Shown: positions 6,663 to 15,096 of the stretch, piece by piece
Layout of the letters: the number at the start of each line of letters is the position of its first letter
Numbering within the stretch: position 1 is the stretch's first letter
DNA from: UBA5862 sp002408105
Lineage (GTDB): Bacteria > Pseudomonadota > Gammaproteobacteria > Pseudomonadales > UBA5862
Reading direction: 5' to 3'
Assembly: GCA_034189125.1 (NCBI GenBank)
Contig: JAXHVB010000068.1
Span: 1 to 62,563, forward strand
Length of the DNA stretch: 62,563 bases
Translations under genes and position numbers: made by a program
The notes under the pieces: model-generated
Told to the model about the DNA's origin: nothing
Database searches by the model: none
The model's input: only the letters and a program-made list of their open reading frames with translations

Positions 6663-8573
6663 ATGGAGTTTCGAGACTTGTTCCCACGCTGGATCCCATG
6701 GTTGGTGGTTGTTTGGTGGTTCGCATGGTCCCCAGTTGCAGCAGAACCGGTCGAATCAGAAGAAGCGCCATGGGCGCTTGAGACGCTGCTGCAGCAGGCG
6801 GACGAGCAGCGGCTTTGGGAGGCGCGTCACTGGCTGAGTTTGCTGCACTACGAGCAGTTGCCGGGTGACCTCCTGTCCGCCAGCCAGGTTGATGACCCGA
6901 GGTTCTTTCTCTCGATGGACGGGCGCACCAATCCCCGCGCCGAGTTGATCGCAACATTGGAAGCGCTGTTCGACCCGACAGGGTCAGACGCCGATCGCCA
7001 TGCACAGTGCAGATTTCCCGCGCGCTTCTCGTGGCTTGAGGCCAGGCTGGGCTGGCCGGACATGAAGCGACCCCGGGTTCGCTGTGCCGCCTATCTGCAG
7101 TGGCGTGAACAGGTCCAGGCGGCGCGGATGACCCTGGTGTTTCCCGCGGCTTATCTGAACAGTCCGTCCTCCATGTTTGGGCATACGCTGCTGCGGCTCG
7201 ACCCTGACGAGGACGGTGAGGGTTCCCGCTGGCTTTCATCTGCGGTGAACTATGGTGCCCAAGTCTCGCCTGACGACAATTCGCTGCTGTACATGTACAA
7301 GGGCTTGACCGGCGGCTATCCGGGTCAGTTCGTGGTGATGCCGTACTTTAAGAAAATTCAAGAGTACAACCGCATCGAAAACCGTGACATCTGGGAGTAC
7401 CAACTCGGGTTTTCAGTAACCGAAACCGATCGCCTGGTTGCCCACCTGTGGGAGCTGCAAGCGGTTAACTTCGACTACTATTTTTTCCGAGAAAACTGCT
7501 CGTTTAGGTTGCTGGAGCTGCTGGAAGTGGCGCGGCCAGGTCTTGAGCTGACTCAACGATTTGATTGGATTGCGATTCCAGTCGACACCGTGCGCGTCGT
7601 AGAAGAAGCCGGTCTGGTGGACGCCGTGCATTACCGACCGTCGGAAATGAGTCGGGTGCAGGCGCTGCTTGATGGCATGAGCCCGCAGGAACTGGACGCA
7701 GTGGAGCGCTTGCACAGGGAACCGAAGGTAGGCTCCGGCTTTTCCGATCTGCCCCTGGCCAGCCGGCGCGATGTCGCCGAGGCGGCCTATACGCTCAGCC
7801 GCATCGCGCAATCGGGCCAACCGCGCGACCCGCAGGCCGCTGCTCACAGCCATGCACTGCTGGCGCTCAGGCACCAGAATGCTGGCGGCATCGATCCCCC
7901 GCTGACCACGCCGACGCGCCCCGAGCATGGCCACGATTCTGCCCGCGTGCTGTTGGAGTCTGGAACGCTTGGTGATGACCCGTTCCTCGGCATTGCAGTG
8001 CGGCCGGCCTACCACAGCCACGAGGACCCCCAGCCGGGCTTCCCGCCCGGCGCACAGATCAACATGGGCAATCTGTGGATCCGAGCCATCGAGGGAGAAG
8101 GCGCTGAACTCTGGCGGTTGGATTTGGTCGACATTTTCTCACTCACCCCGAGAACCCGGTTCGTTAAAAGCTGGTCCTGGCAGGTGCGCACCGGAGTCGA
8201 GCGGGCATGGATCCATACTGAGGACCGGTTGGTTGGCCACCTTTCCGGCGGGGGCGGCTGGACCTGGCACCTAGGCCCTGGGGCGCGGTGGTATGGTCTG
8301 GGTACCTTAAGGCTCGAAGGGCACCGCGAACATGACTCCAACCTGACATTGCAGCCGGGCGCCCAAGTGGGCGCGCAGTTTGTGGCGGGTGGCATCAGTG
8401 TCTTCGCCGATTCAAGCCTGTGGTGGGTTCCGGGGGAACGGCGGCGCATCCAGGCCCAAGCGCAGCTGCAGTACGCGTTGGGTCGCAACCACTCGATCGG
8501 TGCTGGTGTGCAGCGGCAGTGGGAGCAAGAGGCTCGAACCAGCATCAACTTCAATTACCGGTTGTATTTCTAA
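6663..8573 (+). CDS. Exported Lnb N-terminal-domain/DUF4105 family protein
   Basis: 636-residue envelope protein with an N-terminal hydrophobic signal (WIPWLVVVWWFAWSPVAA). Residues about 30-430 match the DUF4105 / Lnb N-terminal periplasmic domain, with the characteristic SSMFGHTLLRLD (His174), NYGAQ, a GGYPGQF loop and FRENCSFRLLELLE (Cys279). The conserved His and Cys suggest a papain/NlpC-like thiol-hydrolase fold, but no substrate is established. The C-terminal third is rich in alternating hydrophobic beta segments and ends FNYRLYF, with a terminal Phe typical of outer-membrane barrels, so it may be outer-membrane anchored. The start is odd: the ATG immediately follows the T-run of an intrinsic terminator and no Shine-Dalgarno is visible. 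Confidence 0.8.
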   Translation: MEFRDLFPRWIPWLVVVWWFAWSPVAAEPVESEEAPWALETLLQQADEQRLWEARHWLSLLHYEQLPGDLLSASQVDDPRFFLSMDGRTNPRAELIATLEALFDPTGSDADRHAQCRFPARFSWLEARLGWPDMKRPRVRCAAYLQWREQVQAARMTLVFPAAYLNSPSSMFGHTLLRLDPDEDGEGSRWLSSAVNYGAQVSPDDNSLLYMYKGLTGGYPGQFVVMPYFKKIQEYNRIENRDIWEYQLGFSVTETDRLVAHLWELQAVNFDYYFFRENCSFRLLELLEVARPGLELTQRFDWIAIPVDTVRVVEEAGLVDAVHYRPSEMSRVQALLDGMSPQELDAVERLHREPKVGSGFSDLPLASRRDVAEAAYTLSRIAQSGQPRDPQAAAHSHALLALRHQNAGGIDPPLTTPTRPEHGHDSARVLLESGTLGDDPFLGIAVRPAYHSHEDPQPGFPPGAQINMGNLWIRAIEGEGAELWRLDLVDIFSLTPRTRFVKSWSWQVRTGVERAWIHTEDRLVGHLSGGGGWTWHLGPGARWYGLGTLRLEGHREHDSNLTLQPGAQVGAQFVAGGISVFADSSLWWVPGERRRIQAQAQLQYALGRNHSIGAGVQRQWEQEARTSINFNYRLYF

Positions 8574-8679
8574 AGTCACCGTAACGTTCCGGCCAGAAAA
8601 CCATCCAAACCCGAGTGGGCCATCCGTTGCCTTTGGGAAGGCAGGTGCCCAAGGCCCGGAAATGGGAGGAGAAGGTTCC

Positions 8680-9213
8680 ATGCAGCGACGCAGGTTTCTG
8701 GCAGTGACAGCGGGCGCGCTCGGCTTGGCCGTTGGTCCATCAGCTTGGCTTTGGGCAAAGCCGCCGACGCATCGCCACCCCACGGAGTTTGGATTGCTGC
8801 AGCTCGACGAGGCGCAGTGGCGCGAGCTTCTCGCGCCTGAGCGGTACGCAGTGTTGCGAGAGGAGGCCACCGAGCCTGCCGGAAGCAGCCCCTTGAACCG
8901 GGAAGAGCGGGCCGGCACATTCATTTGCGCTGGGTGCAATCTCAGCCTATTTGCCGCTTCCGCCAAGTATGACAGTGGCACCGGTTGGCCCAGCTTTTGG
9001 CAGCCGATTTCGGCAAAGCACGTTGGGACCAAACGGGATTTCAAATTGTTCTGGCCGCGCACTGAATACCACTGTGCACGCTGCGGTGGACACCAGGGAC
9101 ATGTCTTTGATGATGGCCCGCCGCCGACCGGCAAACGGTACTGCAACAATGGGTTGGCGCTGGCGTTTGTGCCAGCGGACCAACCCTTGCCGCCACTGAG
9201 GGAAGCGCCATGA
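8680..9213 (+). CDS. msrB: Peptide-methionine (R)-S-oxide reductase MsrB, Tat-exported
   Basis: 177-residue enzyme that reduces the R epimer of methionine sulfoxide in proteins. It starts with a twin-arginine-like signal (MQRRRFLAVTAGALGLA), implying export of a folded protein. The catalytic domain shows the zinc-site pairs CAGC (Cys83, Cys86) and CARC (Cys132, Cys135), the GTGWPSF loop, and the catalytic Cys155 in GKRYCNNG (the family usually has RYC-x-NS). A strong GGGAGGAGAAGG ribosome site precedes the ATG. Its stop overlaps the msrA start by four bases (ATGA), so translation is probably coupled. Together the pair would repair oxidised envelope proteins. Confidence 0.93.
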   Translation: MQRRRFLAVTAGALGLAVGPSAWLWAKPPTHRHPTEFGLLQLDEAQWRELLAPERYAVLREEATEPAGSSPLNREERAGTFICAGCNLSLFAASAKYDSGTGWPSFWQPISAKHVGTKRDFKLFWPRTEYHCARCGGHQGHVFDDGPPPTGKRYCNNGLALAFVPADQPLPPLREAP

Positions 9214-9824
9214 AGGGCCATCGTTTCACCGCTGCTGTGCTGCTGATGCTGGCTCTGGCTTTGATCGGTGCGGCGCGTGCAGAGGAGAATGAACCACTCG
9301 CCAGCGCGGTCTTTGCGGGTGGATGTTTTTGGTGCATGGAGCCGCCTTTTGATCGCCTGGAAGGTGTGGTGCGCACCACTTCGGGATACGCAGGTGGCGC
9401 AGAATCCAACCCGACCTACAAGCAAGTGGCATCCGGTGGCACCGGACACGCCGAGGTGGTGGAAGTGGTCTATGACCCCAAGCGGTTGACCTACGCGGAT
9501 TTGCTGGCCGTCTTCTGGAGGCAGGTGGATCCTCTGGATGGTGGCGGGCAGTTTTGCGACCGGGGCCGCCAATATCGTCCCGCAATTTTTGTGGCCAACG
9601 CGCAGCAGCGGCGGACCGCTGAGGCTTCACTGAAAGAGTTGGTGGACAGTGGCCGATTTGCAGCCCCGATCGCGGTCACCATCGAGCCACTGGACCGATT
9701 TTGGCCGGCGGAGCAGGAGCACCAGGACTACTACCGGCGCAATCCGGTGCGCTACAAATTCTACCGCTGGAACTGCGGTCGGGATGCGCGCCTCGAGTCA
9801 CTCTGGGGCACACCGGCGGATTGA
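9210..9824 (+). CDS. msrA: Peptide-methionine (S)-S-oxide reductase MsrA, Sec-exported
   Basis: 204-residue enzyme that reduces the S epimer of methionine sulfoxide. The N-terminus is a Sec signal peptide (VLLMLALALIGAARA, cut before EEN). The catalytic motif GCFWC (38-42, nucleophile Cys39) is followed by the family segments SGYAGG, SGGTGHAEVVEVVYDP, QVDPLDGGGQFCDRGRQYRP and EQEHQDYY. A further Cys near the C-terminus (WNCGRD) may be resolving. It is the second gene of a translationally coupled pair with msrB. Both are exported, but by different routes (MsrB by Tat, MsrA by Sec), unlike the single fused periplasmic enzymes of some pathogens. Confidence 0.94.
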   Translation: MKGHRFTAAVLLMLALALIGAARAEENEPLASAVFAGGCFWCMEPPFDRLEGVVRTTSGYAGGAESNPTYKQVASGGTGHAEVVEVVYDPKRLTYADLLAVFWRQVDPLDGGGQFCDRGRQYRPAIFVANAQQRRTAEASLKELVDSGRFAAPIAVTIEPLDRFWPAEQEHQDYYRRNPVRYKFYRWNCGRDARLESLWGTPAD

Positions 9825-9836
9825 GGTGGTGGGCTG

Positions 9837-10757
9837 GTGGGATGTCGGTTGAACCCGCTTTGGATCCCCATGGGATTGCGATGGGCCTGGTTGCCGGCTG
9901 TGCTGCTGCTTGCAGGCTGCAGCGGGTTGTTTTTCTTTCCTGAACCGGGCCTTCGCCGCACGCCAGCGGAGCTCGGGCTGCACCATGAGGATGTCCGAAT
10001 CCCGACCACCGAGGACCGAGAGGTGCATGGCTGGTGGCTACCGGCCGCGACCGAAGCACCGCTTGGTGCGGTGTTTTATTTGCACGGCAACGCGGAGAAC
10101 ATCAGCACCCACATCCACAACGTCGCTTGGCTCCCGGAGCAGGGCTATGGGGTGTTTCTCATGGACTACCGGGGGTTTGGTTTGTCTACCGGTCGCCCCA
10201 GTGTCGAGGGTGCAATCGAAGATGCCCGCTTTGGGCTGCGTTGGCTGCTGGCTCAACCCGGTGTGGCGCAAGGCCCCGTGTTCCTATTGGGCCAGAGCAT
10301 TGGTGGCGCGGTCGCACTCTACCTGGTCGGCACCGAGGCGGACCTCAATGGGGCGGTCACCGCGGTGGTCAGCGATGGTGCTTTCAGCCAATACAGCCAA
10401 ATCGCGCGTGAGGCGAGTGCGCGCAGCTGGCTTTTGTGGCCGCTGCAATGGCCGATTGGCTGGGCCATGGCGAACCCGGCGGATCCGGTGGAGGTGGTCG
10501 AGCGGGTGAGTCCGACGCCCTTGTTGCTCATCCACAGTGGCCAGGATCCGGTGATTCCAGTCCACCATGGTGCGAGACTCTTTGCTCGAGCGCTCGCCCC
10601 CAAATGCTGGTTGCAGACCCGTGGTCCCCACACCGCGACCTTTGCCTATGCACCCTACCGTGCAGCACTGCTGGAGTTCTTTGCATGTGCTGTTTCCGCG
10701 CCGGGTCTTGGCGGTTGCATCCCGGCTGGAGCACAGTGCAGCGTGGTCGAACCTTAA
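9837..10757 (+). CDS. Lipoprotein alpha/beta hydrolase (BEM46/ABHD13-like)
   Basis: 306-residue serine hydrolase of the BEM46/YfhR-like group with a lipoprotein signal ending LLLAGC. Catalytic elements seen: oxyanion region YLHGNAENIS, nucleophile elbow GQSIGG (Ser154 with this start), acid Asp in HSGQDPVIP and base His in GPHTATF. The substrate is unknown. The start chosen is GTG at 9837, with GAGG about ten bases upstream; an in-frame ATG at 9870 would give an equally good signal (MGLRWAWLPAVLLLAGC) but has no ribosome site. It starts 12 bases after msrA and is probably the third gene of that operon. Confidence 0.85.
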   Translation: MGCRLNPLWIPMGLRWAWLPAVLLLAGCSGLFFFPEPGLRRTPAELGLHHEDVRIPTTEDREVHGWWLPAATEAPLGAVFYLHGNAENISTHIHNVAWLPEQGYGVFLMDYRGFGLSTGRPSVEGAIEDARFGLRWLLAQPGVAQGPVFLLGQSIGGAVALYLVGTEADLNGAVTAVVSDGAFSQYSQIAREASARSWLLWPLQWPIGWAMANPADPVEVVERVSPTPLLLIHSGQDPVIPVHHGARLFARALAPKCWLQTRGPHTATFAYAPYRAALLEFFACAVSAPGLGGCIPAGAQCSVVEP

Positions 10758-10783
10758 GGTTTCGCGCCTAAGTGGGTGCTTAC

Positions 10784-11479
10784 TCAGGGTGCCCAGTAGA
10801 CGTGGAGCGGTGCGCTGCTCTGCTCCAACAAGGCGCGCACTGGATACTGTTCGACCGGGCCCTGTTGGCGTGCCTCCAGGTACCGTTGCCACTTGTCTGC
10901 ACCTTCAATGTGCAGGTAGACGCCCCGGGCATTGAGGAGGGTGCGCAGGGTCATGCTCACGCGCAGGTGTGGGACCCCGGCAGGCGGCGTCACCGGGATG
11001 GTCAGGTCGGCTTCGCTGGAGAGGCCTCGGTGGAGGTCGGGGCTGCCGGGAAACAGCGAGGCAGTGTGGCCATCACCACCCATACCGAGTACCACCGCAT
11101 CGAACGGCTGGTTGAGGCGCGCCACGGCGGCCTCGGAATCAATGTGGCCCTGGCGGGGGTCCGGCGCCGTGCTGGTGAGCCCCACCAGTTCAGCTTCGGA
11201 TGCCCGGCCCACCAACAACTCACGGCGCACCAGTCCTTCGTTGCTGTCGGGGTGGTGGGCCGGCACCCAGCGGTCATCAGCCAGGCTGACCTGAATGCGG
11301 TTCCAGGGGATAGGCTGTTGCCGCAGGGCGTGAAACAGCGGGATCGGCGTACGCCCGCCTGACACCACCAGGGTGGCGCTGCCGCGGCGTTCGGCGCCAT
11401 TGACCAGGGCGCTGGCCAGCTGCTCTGCCAGGCTGAGGTGCAGGGTGCTGGCATCTTCGAAGCGGTGCACCTCATGCAT
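10784..11479 (-). CDS. pgl: 6-Phosphogluconolactonase
   Basis: 231-residue DevB-type lactonase that hydrolyses 6-phosphoglucono-1,5-lactone to 6-phosphogluconate. It shows SGGRTPIPLFHAL, SLADDRWVP..HPDSNEG, VVLGMGGDGHTASLFPG and the C-terminal glucosamine-6-phosphate-isomerase-like fold. It lies 47 bases downstream of zwf on the same strand, so the two consecutive steps are probably one operon. GGGG before the ATG is a plausible ribosome site. Its stop faces the stop of the lipoprotein hydrolase 26 bases away. Confidence 0.93.
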   Translation of the reverse strand: MHEVHRFEDASTLHLSLAEQLASALVNGAERRGSATLVVSGGRTPIPLFHALRQQPIPWNRIQVSLADDRWVPAHHPDSNEGLVRRELLVGRASEAELVGLTSTAPDPRQGHIDSEAAVARLNQPFDAVVLGMGGDGHTASLFPGSPDLHRGLSSEADLTIPVTPPAGVPHLRVSMTLRTLLNARGVYLHIEGADKWQRYLEARQQGPVEQYPVRALLEQSSAPLHVYWAP

Positions 11480-11526
11480 ATCGGCCCCTCTGCAGCCGAG
11501 CTGCTGCCTTGGCGAATGGGTGAGAG

Positions 11527-12993
11527 TCAGTCTTCATGCCAGGTGAATCCATCCCGTTCAATAAGGGCAATGGCTGAACTGGGTCCCCAGGAGCCGGCGA
11601 TGTAGTGCTTCAACTGGTGGGGGTTTTGTTCCCAGCCTTCCAGAATCGCATCGCACCATTTCCACGCTGACTCCAGCTCGTCGCGGCGCATGAACAGTGT
11701 AGGGCGGCCCCGGATGACATCGATCAGCAGGCGTTCGTAGGCATCCGGCAGCCGGCCCTTGAAGGTCTCGGCGAAGTCCAGATTGAGATTGACCGGCCGC
11801 AGTTGCATGCCAGGCCCAGGTGTTTTGGCCATCATGGTCAGGCGCACACCCTCCTCGGGCTGAAGCCGCAGCACCAGGCGGTTGTTCACCAGCTGGCCGG
11901 AGTCGGTTGCAAAGATCGAATGGGGGACCGGGCGAAAGTTGAGGATGATCTCCGACATCCGCTCGGGCAACCGCTTGCCTGTGCGCAAGTAGAAGGGCAC
12001 ATCCGCCCAGCGCCAATTGTCCACGTAGGTCTTGATGGCCACGAAGGTTTCGGTGTTGCTCTCTCCACCCGTCCCGGATTCCTCCAGGTAACCGGGGACG
12101 GGGGCGCCGTTCACTGCTCCGGCGCGGTACTGGCCGCGCACCGTGGCCTGATTGACGTTGCCATCGGAGATGGGACGCAGTGCCCGCAAGACCTTGAGCT
12201 TTTCGTCCCGCACCTCATCGGCGTCCAGGTCGGATGGCGGCTCCATGGCCACCAGGCACAGCAACTGAAGCATGTGGTTCTGCACCATGTCCCGCAGTGC
12301 CCCGGCGTTGTCGTAGTATCCTCCCCGGCCCTCTACGCCCACCTGCTCGGCCACGGTGATCTGCACGTGGTCGATGTAGCCTGCACGCCAGACCGGCTCG
12401 AAAAACGCGTTGCCAAAGCGCAACACCATGAGGTTCTGGACGGTTTCCTTGCCCAAGTAGTGGTCGATCCGATAGATCTGGTGTTCGGCGAATACGGCGC
12501 CCACGGCATCGTTGATGGCGCGGGATGACTCCAAGTTGTGGCCCAGTGGCTTCTCGAGCACCACCCGGGCCTGGTCGTGCACCAGGCCCACCGCATTGAG
12601 GTGCTGGCAAATGGCTCCGAACAGCGCTGGCGCGACTGCCAGATAAAACACGCGTGGGCAGGAGTTGTCACCAAGGGAGCCTTTGAGCCGCTGGTAGTCT
12701 TCGAGCCGATTGGCGTCCAGCTCAATGTAGTCGATGAACTGGGTGAAGGACTCGAAGCTCTCCGCCTCAAAGTGGGATTCCTTCACGTGATCCCTGAACG
12801 CGGCGCGCAGCAGGTCAAGGTAGGCGTCGCGCGACATGGCCTTGCGTGACAGCCCGATGATGCGACAGCGGTCGGGCAGCTGGCCTTCCTGATGGCGGTG
12901 GTAGAGCGCCGGCATGAGCTTGCGCAGGGTCAGGTCTCCGGTGCCACCGAACACCAGGATTTCGAATGGACAGATTGGATCTAGCGCCATCAC
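11527..12993 (-). CDS. zwf: Glucose-6-phosphate 1-dehydrogenase
   Basis: 488-residue NADP-dependent dehydrogenase that starts the Entner-Doudoroff and pentose-phosphate routes. It shows the nucleotide-binding GGTGDL (16-21), the substrate motif RIDHYLGKE (175-183, catalytic His), EKPLGHNLESS, and FYLRTGKRL. Length is typical. CAGGAG lies just upstream of the ATG. It is transcribed divergently from edd across a 178-base gap and is followed by pgl. Regulation by HexR would be expected from relatives, but I find no canonical HexR box in the gap. Confidence 0.96.
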   Translation of the reverse strand: MMALDPICPFEILVFGGTGDLTLRKLMPALYHRHQEGQLPDRCRIIGLSRKAMSRDAYLDLLRAAFRDHVKESHFEAESFESFTQFIDYIELDANRLEDYQRLKGSLGDNSCPRVFYLAVAPALFGAICQHLNAVGLVHDQARVVLEKPLGHNLESSRAINDAVGAVFAEHQIYRIDHYLGKETVQNLMVLRFGNAFFEPVWRAGYIDHVQITVAEQVGVEGRGGYYDNAGALRDMVQNHMLQLLCLVAMEPPSDLDADEVRDEKLKVLRALRPISDGNVNQATVRGQYRAGAVNGAPVPGYLEESGTGGESNTETFVAIKTYVDNWRWADVPFYLRTGKRLPERMSEIILNFRPVPHSIFATDSGQLVNNRLVLRLQPEEGVRLTMMAKTPGPGMQLRPVNLNLDFAETFKGRLPDAYERLLIDVIRGRPTLFMRRDELESAWKWCDAILEGWEQNPHQLKHYIAGSWGPSSAIALIERDGFTWHED

Positions 12994-13041
12994 CAGGCTC
13001 CTGACAGTTCACCGCTGCGCTGCGTGCGTGGAAGAAGGGGT

Positions 13042-13094
13042 AACGCAGGAAGCGTTCCAACTCTTGGGTTCTGGATGGCATGGTTCTTCCATCC
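13042..13094. promoter_or_regulatory. Inverted repeats in the zwf-edd divergent region
   Basis: Two inverted repeats lie in the 178-base gap: AACGC-AGGAA-GCGTT (13042-13056) and GGATGG-N10-CCATCC (13073-13094). Both sit where divergent promoters would be controlled. Neither matches the HexR consensus, and the promoters themselves are not obvious by eye. These are candidate operators only. Confidence 0.35.
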
Positions 13095-13171
13095 GTTGCA
13101 TTGCTCCAAGCCACTGCGTAGCTTGAGGTTCCCAATGCGCCCGCACGCGCCCTGAACGAGGTTCATTCATC

Positions 13172-15070
13172 ATGGCCATGCTCAATGCGACCGTCAACGC
13201 AGTCACCGAGCGCATTCGCTCGCGCAGCCGCGGTTCTAGGCAAGAGTACCTGCAGCGGCTCCAGGGTGCCCGCCAGCATGGGCTGGCACGCACCAGTCTG
13301 TCTTGTACCAATTTGGCGCACGCAATCGCCGCCTGCCCCGGTGCTGAGAAGGATGCGCTCAAGGGCGAGCGTGCCCCGAACGTTGGCATTGTGTCGGCCT
13401 ACAATGACATGCTGTCCGCCCACCAGCCCTACGCCAGTTTCCCCGCAGTGATCAAGCAAGCGGCTCAGGCAGCCGGTGGGGCCGCGCAATTCGCCGGCGG
13501 GGTGCCAGCGATGTGCGATGGCGTCACCCAGGGTCAACCAGGAATGGAGTTGTCGCTGTTCAGTCGCGACGTCATTGCCCTGTCGACCGCGGTGGCCCTG
13601 TCCCACAACGTGTTTGACGGGGTGCTTTACCTGGGTGTGTGCGACAAGATCGTACCTGGCCTCTTGATCGGAGCGATCAGTTTTGGCCACCTGCCGGGGA
13701 TATTCGTGCCCGCCGGTCCCATGCCGTCGGGCATTTCCAATACCGAGAAGTCCGAGGCGCGCCAACGCTTTGCCGAGGGCAAGATTGACGTGCGAGACCT
13801 GCTCGAGGTGGAGTCCCAGGCCTACCATGCCCCGGGCACCTGCACGTTCTACGGGACTGCCAACTCCAATCAGATGCTCATGGAGGTGATGGGCCTGCAC
13901 CTTCCGGGTGCATCCTTTGTTCCACCCGGCACCCCCCTACGTGACGCACTCACTGCCGAGGCCACGCGGCGGGTGCTGGCCCTGCATGCCGAGGGCGGTC
14001 CCGGGCTCGGTGAAGTGGTCGACGAGCGTGCGATTGTCAACGGTGTCGTTGGCCTCTTGGCAACGGGTGGATCGACCAACCACTGCATCCACCTGGTCGC
14101 CATCGCGCGCGCAGCGGGGATCGCGCTCGATTGGGATGACTTCGCTGAGCTTTCCGCAGTGGTTCCCCTGCTGACGCGCATGTACCCCAATGGCAAAGCC
14201 GATGTGAACGAGTTTCATCAAGCCGGAGGAATGGCGGTTTTGATCGGAGAGTTGCTCGATGCCGGGCTCCTGCACGGTGACATTCGCACCGTGTTCGGCA
14301 ACGGGGGCCTGCAGGACTATGTGCGAGCGCCCGCCTTGGTCGACGACACCCTGTACTGGAAGGAGCACCGTGGTGTCAGCACCGATGGCCAGGTTTTGCG
14401 TGGCTGGCAGGACCCCTTTGCTCCGACTGGCGGGCTGCGGCTATTGCAGGGCAACCTGGGTCGCGCGGTCATCAAGGTCTCCGCCGTGCCTGAGTCCCAT
14501 TGGCGCATCCACGCGCCAGCGCGGGTGTTTGACAGTCAAGCGGCATTGCTCGCGGCTTTTGAGCGTGGAGAGCTGGACCGTGACCTTGTGGCGGTGGTGC
14601 GCTTTCAGGGTCCGCGAGCGAACGGCATGCCTGAACTGCACAAGTTGACCCCAGCACTCACTGTGCTGCAGTCACGGGGACACCAGGTGGCGCTCATTAC
14701 AGACGGGCGCATGTCGGGCGCGTCCGGCAAAATCCCGGCGGCCATCCACGTGACCCCGGAATGCGCAAGAGGTGGCCCATTGGCCAAGGTCCGCGATGGT
14801 GACCTGGTGATTGTCGATGCGGTTGAAGGCCGCCTTGAAGCCTGTGTGGATGCCGAAGATTGGGCCGAACGTGACCCTGCGACCCATGACCTCGGCGGCT
14901 ATCAGCATGGCCTTGGTCGAGAGCTGTTTGCGCTGTTTCGGCGGGCGGCAGGGGATGCTGAGGCCGGTGGCAGCCCGCTGTTTGGTGCTGGTGCGCACCG
15001 CGAGTTGGACACAGGTGCTTCGGTTCCCGACGAGTCCTGGCACGAGCTGGTGCGCGCCATCGATGCCTGA
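13172..15070 (+). CDS. edd: Phosphogluconate dehydratase
   Basis: 632-residue IlvD/Edd-family Fe-S dehydratase that converts 6-phosphogluconate to 2-keto-3-deoxy-6-phosphogluconate. Diagnostic segments: VSAYNDMLSAHQPY, GVPAMCDGVTQGQPGMELSL, LGVCDKIVPGLL, PGTCTFYGTANSNQML (cluster Cys residues at CDG, VCDK and GTCTF), and LITDGRMSGASGKIPAAIH near the C-terminus. Length is usual for Edd. GAGG lies ten bases before the first ATG; a second ATG follows two codons later. It is divergent from zwf and convergent with eda (26-base gap), so edd and eda are separate transcription units here. Confidence 0.96.
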   Translation: MAMLNATVNAVTERIRSRSRGSRQEYLQRLQGARQHGLARTSLSCTNLAHAIAACPGAEKDALKGERAPNVGIVSAYNDMLSAHQPYASFPAVIKQAAQAAGGAAQFAGGVPAMCDGVTQGQPGMELSLFSRDVIALSTAVALSHNVFDGVLYLGVCDKIVPGLLIGAISFGHLPGIFVPAGPMPSGISNTEKSEARQRFAEGKIDVRDLLEVESQAYHAPGTCTFYGTANSNQMLMEVMGLHLPGASFVPPGTPLRDALTAEATRRVLALHAEGGPGLGEVVDERAIVNGVVGLLATGGSTNHCIHLVAIARAAGIALDWDDFAELSAVVPLLTRMYPNGKADVNEFHQAGGMAVLIGELLDAGLLHGDIRTVFGNGGLQDYVRAPALVDDTLYWKEHRGVSTDGQVLRGWQDPFAPTGGLRLLQGNLGRAVIKVSAVPESHWRIHAPARVFDSQAALLAAFERGELDRDLVAVVRFQGPRANGMPELHKLTPALTVLQSRGHQVALITDGRMSGASGKIPAAIHVTPECARGGPLAKVRDGDLVIVDAVEGRLEACVDAEDWAERDPATHDLGGYQHGLGRELFALFRRAAGDAEAGGSPLFGAGAHRELDTGASVPDESWHELVRAIDA

Positions 15071-15096
15071 GGTATGTCTGGATCGAGCGCGGTGGC

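Noticed and set aside
8412..9572. 386-codon minus-strand frame over msrB and msrA
   Set aside because: Antisense to two genes with clear catalytic motifs; its translation shows no domain and is rich in Arg/Pro/Ser as expected from GC bias.
12994..13171. Canonical HexR operator between zwf and edd
   Set aside because: No match to TGTARTWWWAYTACA on either strand; only unrelated inverted repeats are present.
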